Assembly (NCBI GenBank): GCA_030523765.1
Contig: JAUNHX010000001.1
Coordinates: forward strand, 62,001 to 126,000
Length of the DNA stretch: 64,000 nt
Reading direction: 5' to 3'
From: Bacteroidales bacterium
GTDB lineage: Bacteria > Bacteroidota > Bacteroidia > Bacteroidales > P3
The position numbers were made by a program, and so were the translations under genes. Shown piece by piece: positions 59,881 to 64,000 of the stretch. The number at the start of each line of letters is the position of its first letter. Positions within the stretch are counted from its first letter, which is position 1. The notes beneath the pieces are model-generated. The model did not search any database, had not been told where the DNA came from, and was given only the letters and a program-made list of their open reading frames with translations.

Positions 59881-62619
59881 TTGAATTGTAATGAAAGAAA
59901 TATAAAAAGTTTACTAGTGGTTGTTTTTCTGCTGTTTATAGCAGGACTGTCCTACGGACAAGATACCACGAATGTTCGGCCCTCGCTGAACAAGGATAAC
60001 TTTATGCATTCTAGAAACAAAAAACAAATCTCCATTACCAAAGATACAACCCGCCTACACCCTTCACAGGTGGGCGACACCTCGAAGGCAATCGGTAGGA
60101 TCATGGTCGACACCTCACAACATGACTCAACCATAACAGACAGCACTTCTAACTATAGCACCATTGCCATCTCACCCAATGCTATAAAGCAGATTGTTAA
60201 CTATAAAGCCAAAGATTCGGTTGCCATCAACCTTGATGATCGCAAAGCCTACCTATATACCGAAGGCACCATCGACTATCAAGGGATGGAGATGAAGGCA
60301 GATAAAGTGGTGGTAGACTTCGATAAACAACTGCTCAGCGCTAGAGGGGTTGTTGATAGCAACGGAGAATACAGAGGACGCCCCTATTTCAAACAAGGGG
60401 AGGATGAGTACAACGCTGATTCCATTACATTTAACTACGAAACAAAGAAGGGGCTCATTACTGGAGTGGTGACACAAGAGGGCGATGGGTTCCTTCATGG
60501 CAATACTGTAAAGAAGGTTAACGACTCGGTAATGTACTTAAACAGTGGTATGTACACCACTTGCAACTACGCCCATCCCCATTTTGCCCTCAACTTCACC
60601 AAATCGAAGTTAATAACTGGTAACATGATTGTTACGGGCCCTGCCTACGTTACCATCCGCGATATCCCTACCCCATTGGCACTCCCCTTCGCCTTCTTCC
60701 CTCTTACCCACGGTGTTACCTCAGGTTTAATTATTCCCTCCTATGGATGGCAGAACGGAAGGGGATATTATCTGAAAGAGGGTGGCTACTATTGGGCCAT
60801 CAACGATTTTGCCGATCTGGCGATGCTAGGCGAGATTTACACCAACCTGAGCTGGGCTGCCGAAGCCAAGTCAAACTACTATAAACGATACAAATACAAA
60901 GGCTCGTTCGATATCCGATACGGAAGGACAAAAGAGGGCATTCGAGGCGATACTAACACCTATAACATTTATAGCGACTTTAAGGTGGCATGGACTCATA
61001 ATCAAGATGCTAAAGCCAATCCCAATAGCCGCTTTAGTGCCAACGTTAATCTGCAAAGCCGTAACTATTCGAAAAATACCACCAACCGCAACGACTATTT
61101 CAATAGTACCACCACCTCTTCCATCAGCTACTCAACCCAACTAGGATCGGCTTTCAACCTATCGGCATCAGCTCGTGAAGACTACAATGCACAAACGGGT
61201 ATCATGTCAATCAAACTACCCACATTATCACTCAATTCCACCACCTTCTACCCCTTCAGACGTAAACAGCAGAGCGGTAGCTATCGTTGGTATGAAAACA
61301 TCAGCGCAAGCTATGTGTTAAACGCTGATAACAACGTATCTACAATCGATTCATTGATATTGCAACGCTCTATTTTCAACAAGATGCAGTATGGTGTTCA
61401 ACATAGCATCCCTGTACAAAGTAGCGTAAAGGTTCTGAAATATTTCAACTGGAATAATAGCCTCTCTTACAACGAACGTTGGCACTGGTCAACAATCAAT
61501 AAGAGCATCGATGAAACAGGCACGCTTGTGATCGATACCATCCGTGGTTTTCGTGCCAACAGAAACTTTTCATACAATAGCAGCCTTACCACACGACTAT
61601 ATGGTATGTTCAACTTCAAATATGGTCCAGTAAAGGCTATTCGTCATGTTATCAACCCTTCACTATCGTTTACCTATCACCCCGATTTTGGATCTGAACG
61701 ACTAGGCTATTGGAAAGAATATACCGATACTACTGGCTATGTGCATCGCTATTCAATATTCGAGCAAAGCCTTTATGGTGGTCCTAGCGATGGCAGAAGT
61801 GGACAACTGGCATTCAGCGTAAGTAACCAACTGGAAATGAAAGTCAAGCCCTTACGCGACACCACCATTGAAGCCAAGAAAGTATCGCTTATTGAAAACC
61901 TTTCAGCCTCGATGTACTATGATATTGCGCGAGACTCGCTCAACTGGTCGGATCTCAACATTAGTGGACGTACAACACTATTTAAAAACCTTGTTATCAA
62001 CTACTCAGGATCGTTCATACCCTATGTAGTCGATTCCTTAGGCAATAAGCATAACCAACTTCTTATCAACGAAGTAGGGAAAATATTCCAAAAGAACAAC
62101 TCTACTTGGAGCGCTCAACTATCGTGGAGTTTGAACAACAATACTTTCAAACGCTCGGCAGGTAGGGAGGAGACGCATGGAGAGGCTGTAAGTACCATAC
62201 TCCAAAGCCCTTACAACAGTCAGCCATCCATCTTTATGGGCAACTATGTAGATTTCTCTGTGCCCTGGAACCTCTCGTTTAGTTACACCTTTAATTATGT
62301 AAGCACCTATGTGGCTTCGCAATACAACTTTAAAAACAATGTGGTGCAATCGCTAAGCATGAGCGGAAACTTTAGTCTTACCGATAAATGGAAGGTCAAT
62401 TTCTCAACTGGCTACGACTTTGTGAACCACGGAATGTCGTACACCTCGATCGATATTTATCGTGATCTCCACTGTTGGGAAATGCGTTTCAACTGGACTC
62501 CCTTTGGCTATTACAAGAGTTGGAGTTTCCAAATCAACATCAAGGCCGATGCCCTAAAGGATGTGAAGTATAAGAAGGATCACTCCTACCAAAACAATCA
62601 AGGTTATTATACTTACTAA
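59881..62619 (+). CDS. lptD: LPS-assembly protein LptD-like outer-membrane protein, TTG start
   Basis: The frame opens with TTG at 59881; there is no ATG between an upstream in-frame stop at 59869 and residue 42, and the TTG is followed by a normal signal peptide (SLLVVVFLLFIAGLSYGQ). The 912-residue protein has an LptA-like (OstA) periplasmic part (about 95-225: DDRKAYLYTEGTIDYQGMEM, KADKVVVDFDKQLLSARGVV) and then a large barrel (FAFFPLTHGVTSGLIIPSYG, ending NNQGYYTY). This is the Bacteroidota LptD layout, which inserts LPS into the outer membrane. It is convergent with pgi. Confidence 0.85.
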   Translation: MNCNERNIKSLLVVVFLLFIAGLSYGQDTTNVRPSLNKDNFMHSRNKKQISITKDTTRLHPSQVGDTSKAIGRIMVDTSQHDSTITDSTSNYSTIAISPNAIKQIVNYKAKDSVAINLDDRKAYLYTEGTIDYQGMEMKADKVVVDFDKQLLSARGVVDSNGEYRGRPYFKQGEDEYNADSITFNYETKKGLITGVVTQEGDGFLHGNTVKKVNDSVMYLNSGMYTTCNYAHPHFALNFTKSKLITGNMIVTGPAYVTIRDIPTPLALPFAFFPLTHGVTSGLIIPSYGWQNGRGYYLKEGGYYWAINDFADLAMLGEIYTNLSWAAEAKSNYYKRYKYKGSFDIRYGRTKEGIRGDTNTYNIYSDFKVAWTHNQDAKANPNSRFSANVNLQSRNYSKNTTNRNDYFNSTTTSSISYSTQLGSAFNLSASAREDYNAQTGIMSIKLPTLSLNSTTFYPFRRKQQSGSYRWYENISASYVLNADNNVSTIDSLILQRSIFNKMQYGVQHSIPVQSSVKVLKYFNWNNSLSYNERWHWSTINKSIDETGTLVIDTIRGFRANRNFSYNSSLTTRLYGMFNFKYGPVKAIRHVINPSLSFTYHPDFGSERLGYWKEYTDTTGYVHRYSIFEQSLYGGPSDGRSGQLAFSVSNQLEMKVKPLRDTTIEAKKVSLIENLSASMYYDIARDSLNWSDLNISGRTTLFKNLVINYSGSFIPYVVDSLGNKHNQLLINEVGKIFQKNNSTWSAQLSWSLNNNTFKRSAGREETHGEAVSTILQSPYNSQPSIFMGNYVDFSVPWNLSFSYTFNYVSTYVASQYNFKNNVVQSLSMSGNFSLTDKWKVNFSTGYDFVNHGMSYTSIDIYRDLHCWEMRFNWTPFGYYKSWSFQINIKADALKDVKYKKDHSYQNNQGYYTY

Positions 62620-62674
62620 CAATCTGCTACCCATAGCTTTTATCGTCCCACCCCCTCCCCTCAGACAATGGATA

Positions 62675-62708
62675 AAAAAAGCAAGGGTCGGATATTGAAT
62701 TCGACCCT
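62675..62708 (-). terminator. Terminator for pgi
   Basis: On the minus strand a 7-bp stem (AGGGTCG 62684-62690 with 62702-62708) is followed by TTGC and a run of seven T. It lies 41 bp after the pgi stop codon at 62750. Confidence 0.7.
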
Positions 62709-62749
62709 ATAAATATGTATAATATTCTATTATATTACTTATAATTGGA

Positions 62750-64000
62750 TTAATCCTCGACTTTCACATGCTCGTAGCCCGGTTTGCCCAAAAGGGCGAA
62801 CATATTTTTCTTATAGGCCTCCACACCAGGTTGGTCGAAGGGGTTGACATCCAACATATAACCGCTTACACCACAAGCAAACTCAAAGAAGTAAATTAAC
62901 TGACCCAGCACCTCTTCATTGACACAAGGGATTTCTACTTTGACGATAGGTACCCCACCATGATTGTGGGCAATGATGGTTCCCAATTCGGCATTGTGGT
63001 TGATCTCTGTGAGCGACTTGCCTACTAGATAGTTGATGCCATCGAGATTCTTCTCATCGAACGGAATATCGATAGTTTCGTTGGGCGACTCCATGCTGAC
63101 AACGGTCTCGAACATCAGACGCTGACCCTCTTGAACATATTGACCCATCGAGTGCAAGTCGGTGGTAAAGCTCAGACTGTGAGGCAGAATACCTTTACCA
63201 TCTTTACCTTCGCTTTCGCCATAAAGTTGCTTCCACCATTCGCTGAGGTATTTCAAGTTGGGTTCAAAATTGACTAACATCTCTACACTATAGCCCCTAC
63301 GATAAAGCAGATTGCGGATGGCAGCATAACACAGTGCAGGATTGTCCTGTAACGAATCACTTTGCATGCAGATCTGCTGCATCTCGGAGGCACCACGAAG
63401 TAATGCATCCACATCATAGCCTGCCATAGCTATAGGCACCAAGCCTACAGGGGTAAGAACTGAGAAGCGTCCTCCTACATTATCGGGGATCACATACATA
63501 CGATAGCCCTCCTGTTGGGCAATATCGTGCAACGCTCCCTTTCGAGCATCGGTAATAGCAATAATTCGTTGAGCAGCTCCTACTTCTCCATATTTCTTTA
63601 TCATTTGATCTTTAATCATGCGGAAGGCCACTGCTGGCTCGGTAGTGGTGCCCGATTTTGAGATCACGGCCACCGAATAGTCTTTATCTTCAAGCAATCG
63701 CATCAAACGAACATAATAATCTTCGCTCAGCGTATGGCCTGCGTAGATTATATAGGGCTTCTCGCCTCCTTCTATACCTGCAAACTCTGATTGCAACGAT
63801 TCAATTACAGCCCGTGCTCCCAGATAGGAGCCACCAATGCCAATAACAACAAAGAGTTGCGATTGGGGAGCCAACCGATCAACATCCATCTTGATGTTGT
63901 TGAGTATCGCTTCATCGATCTCGTTAGGCAGGGTTACCCAACCCAAAAAGTTGTTGCCTTCACCAGTACCTTCTACCAGTTTCTTTTTCGCTGCCAGCAC
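62750..64000 (-). CDS. pgi: Glucose-6-phosphate isomerase (5' end outside window)
   Basis: The reading frame has no start in the window and runs out at position 64000; 416 of about 445 residues are seen. It interconverts glucose 6-phosphate and fructose 6-phosphate. Family motifs are VIGIGGSYLGARAVIESL, the phosphate loop VISKSGTTTEPAVAFR and QLYGESEGKDGKGILP. The bacterial, shorter type is typical of this phylum. It feeds glycolysis and cell-wall precursor synthesis, along with the phosphosugar mutase at 39937. Confidence 0.97.
   Translation of the reverse strand: MLAAKKKLVEGTGEGNNFLGWVTLPNEIDEAILNNIKMDVDRLAPQSQLFVVIGIGGSYLGARAVIESLQSEFAGIEGGEKPYIIYAGHTLSEDYYVRLMRLLEDKDYSVAVISKSGTTTEPAVAFRMIKDQMIKKYGEVGAAQRIIAITDARKGALHDIAQQEGYRMYVIPDNVGGRFSVLTPVGLVPIAMAGYDVDALLRGASEMQQICMQSDSLQDNPALCYAAIRNLLYRRGYSVEMLVNFEPNLKYLSEWWKQLYGESEGKDGKGILPHSLSFTTDLHSMGQYVQEGQRLMFETVVSMESPNETIDIPFDEKNLDGINYLVGKSLTEINHNAELGTIIAHNHGGVPIVKVEIPCVNEEVLGQLIYFFEFACGVSGYMLDVNPFDQPGVEAYKKNMFALLGKPGYEHVKVED

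Overview
The window looks like a chromosomal segment of a Bacteroidales bacterium (phylum Bacteroidota). The evidence is many promoters of the Bacteroidota type (TAnnTTTG at about -7), two secreted proteins with C-terminal type IX secretion (T9SS) sorting domains, BamA followed by two Skp/OmpH paralogues, many outer-membrane beta-barrels and small lipoproteins, a GldA-type ABC ATPase, and tryptophanase and 3-aminobutyryl-CoA ammonia-lyase of the Porphyromonas type. No rRNA, tRNA, CRISPR array, prophage or autonomous insertion sequence was seen. The gene content suggests an anaerobic, indole-forming, amino-acid-fermenting organism.

Layout. 1-3153 (minus): partial GT-C-like membrane protein, flavin split-barrel protein, TonB-receptor-like barrel. 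3356-6324 (plus): ECF sigma factor, anti-sigma factor and a GIN-domain surface protein. 6384-9416 (plus): a structured intergenic element and small lipoproteins, one of them frameshifted by a 4-bp duplication, then a small barrel. 9523-17055 (minus): an outer-membrane barrel, a six-gene heterodisulfide-reductase (Hdr)-like operon led by a two-domain VOC protein, and a DUF456 protein. 17553-25489 (plus): epimerase, DUF4837, DUF6089, UppS, BamA, Skp, Skp. 26113-29605 (minus): three genes that together fit sulfonolipid (capnine) synthesis. 30121-31776 (plus): tryptophanase behind a 26-codon leader whose stop codon lies inside a terminator hairpin. 31952-43595 (mostly minus): metalloprotease, helix-hairpin-helix barrel protein, MerR regulator, T9SS-secreted C10 peptidase, phosphosugar mutase, T9SS-secreted M14 carboxypeptidase, GtrA. 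44605-45744 (plus): CoA-transferase subunit A and Kal. 45981-48595: lipoprotein, DUF5131/YjbR pair, rhodanese lipoprotein. 48596-51270: repeat-rich spacer and an LtaS/sulfatase-like gene with an in-frame TGA and a G10 tract that shifts the frame. 51542-55994 (plus): flavodoxin/radical-SAM pair and a probable metal-uptake set (Cys-rich protein, TonB receptor, HMA protein). 56140-64000: PyrF, GldA-like ATPase, amidase, LptD, and Pgi cut by the window end.

The main themes are envelope biogenesis (BamA, Skp, LptD, UppS, amidase, putative sulfonolipid genes), redox and amino-acid catabolism (Hdr-like complex, tryptophanase, Kal), and T9SS secretion.

Two kinds of non-coding structure recur. One is a family of small inverted-repeat elements (about 195-199 bp full length, plus deleted copies) that sit between TTAA sites; one copy lies 11 bp in front of a metalloprotease start codon. 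The other is a set of intergenic arrays of imperfect 11-bp (or 22-bp) tandem repeats. These share the period but not the sequence. At least three genes look broken or switchable.
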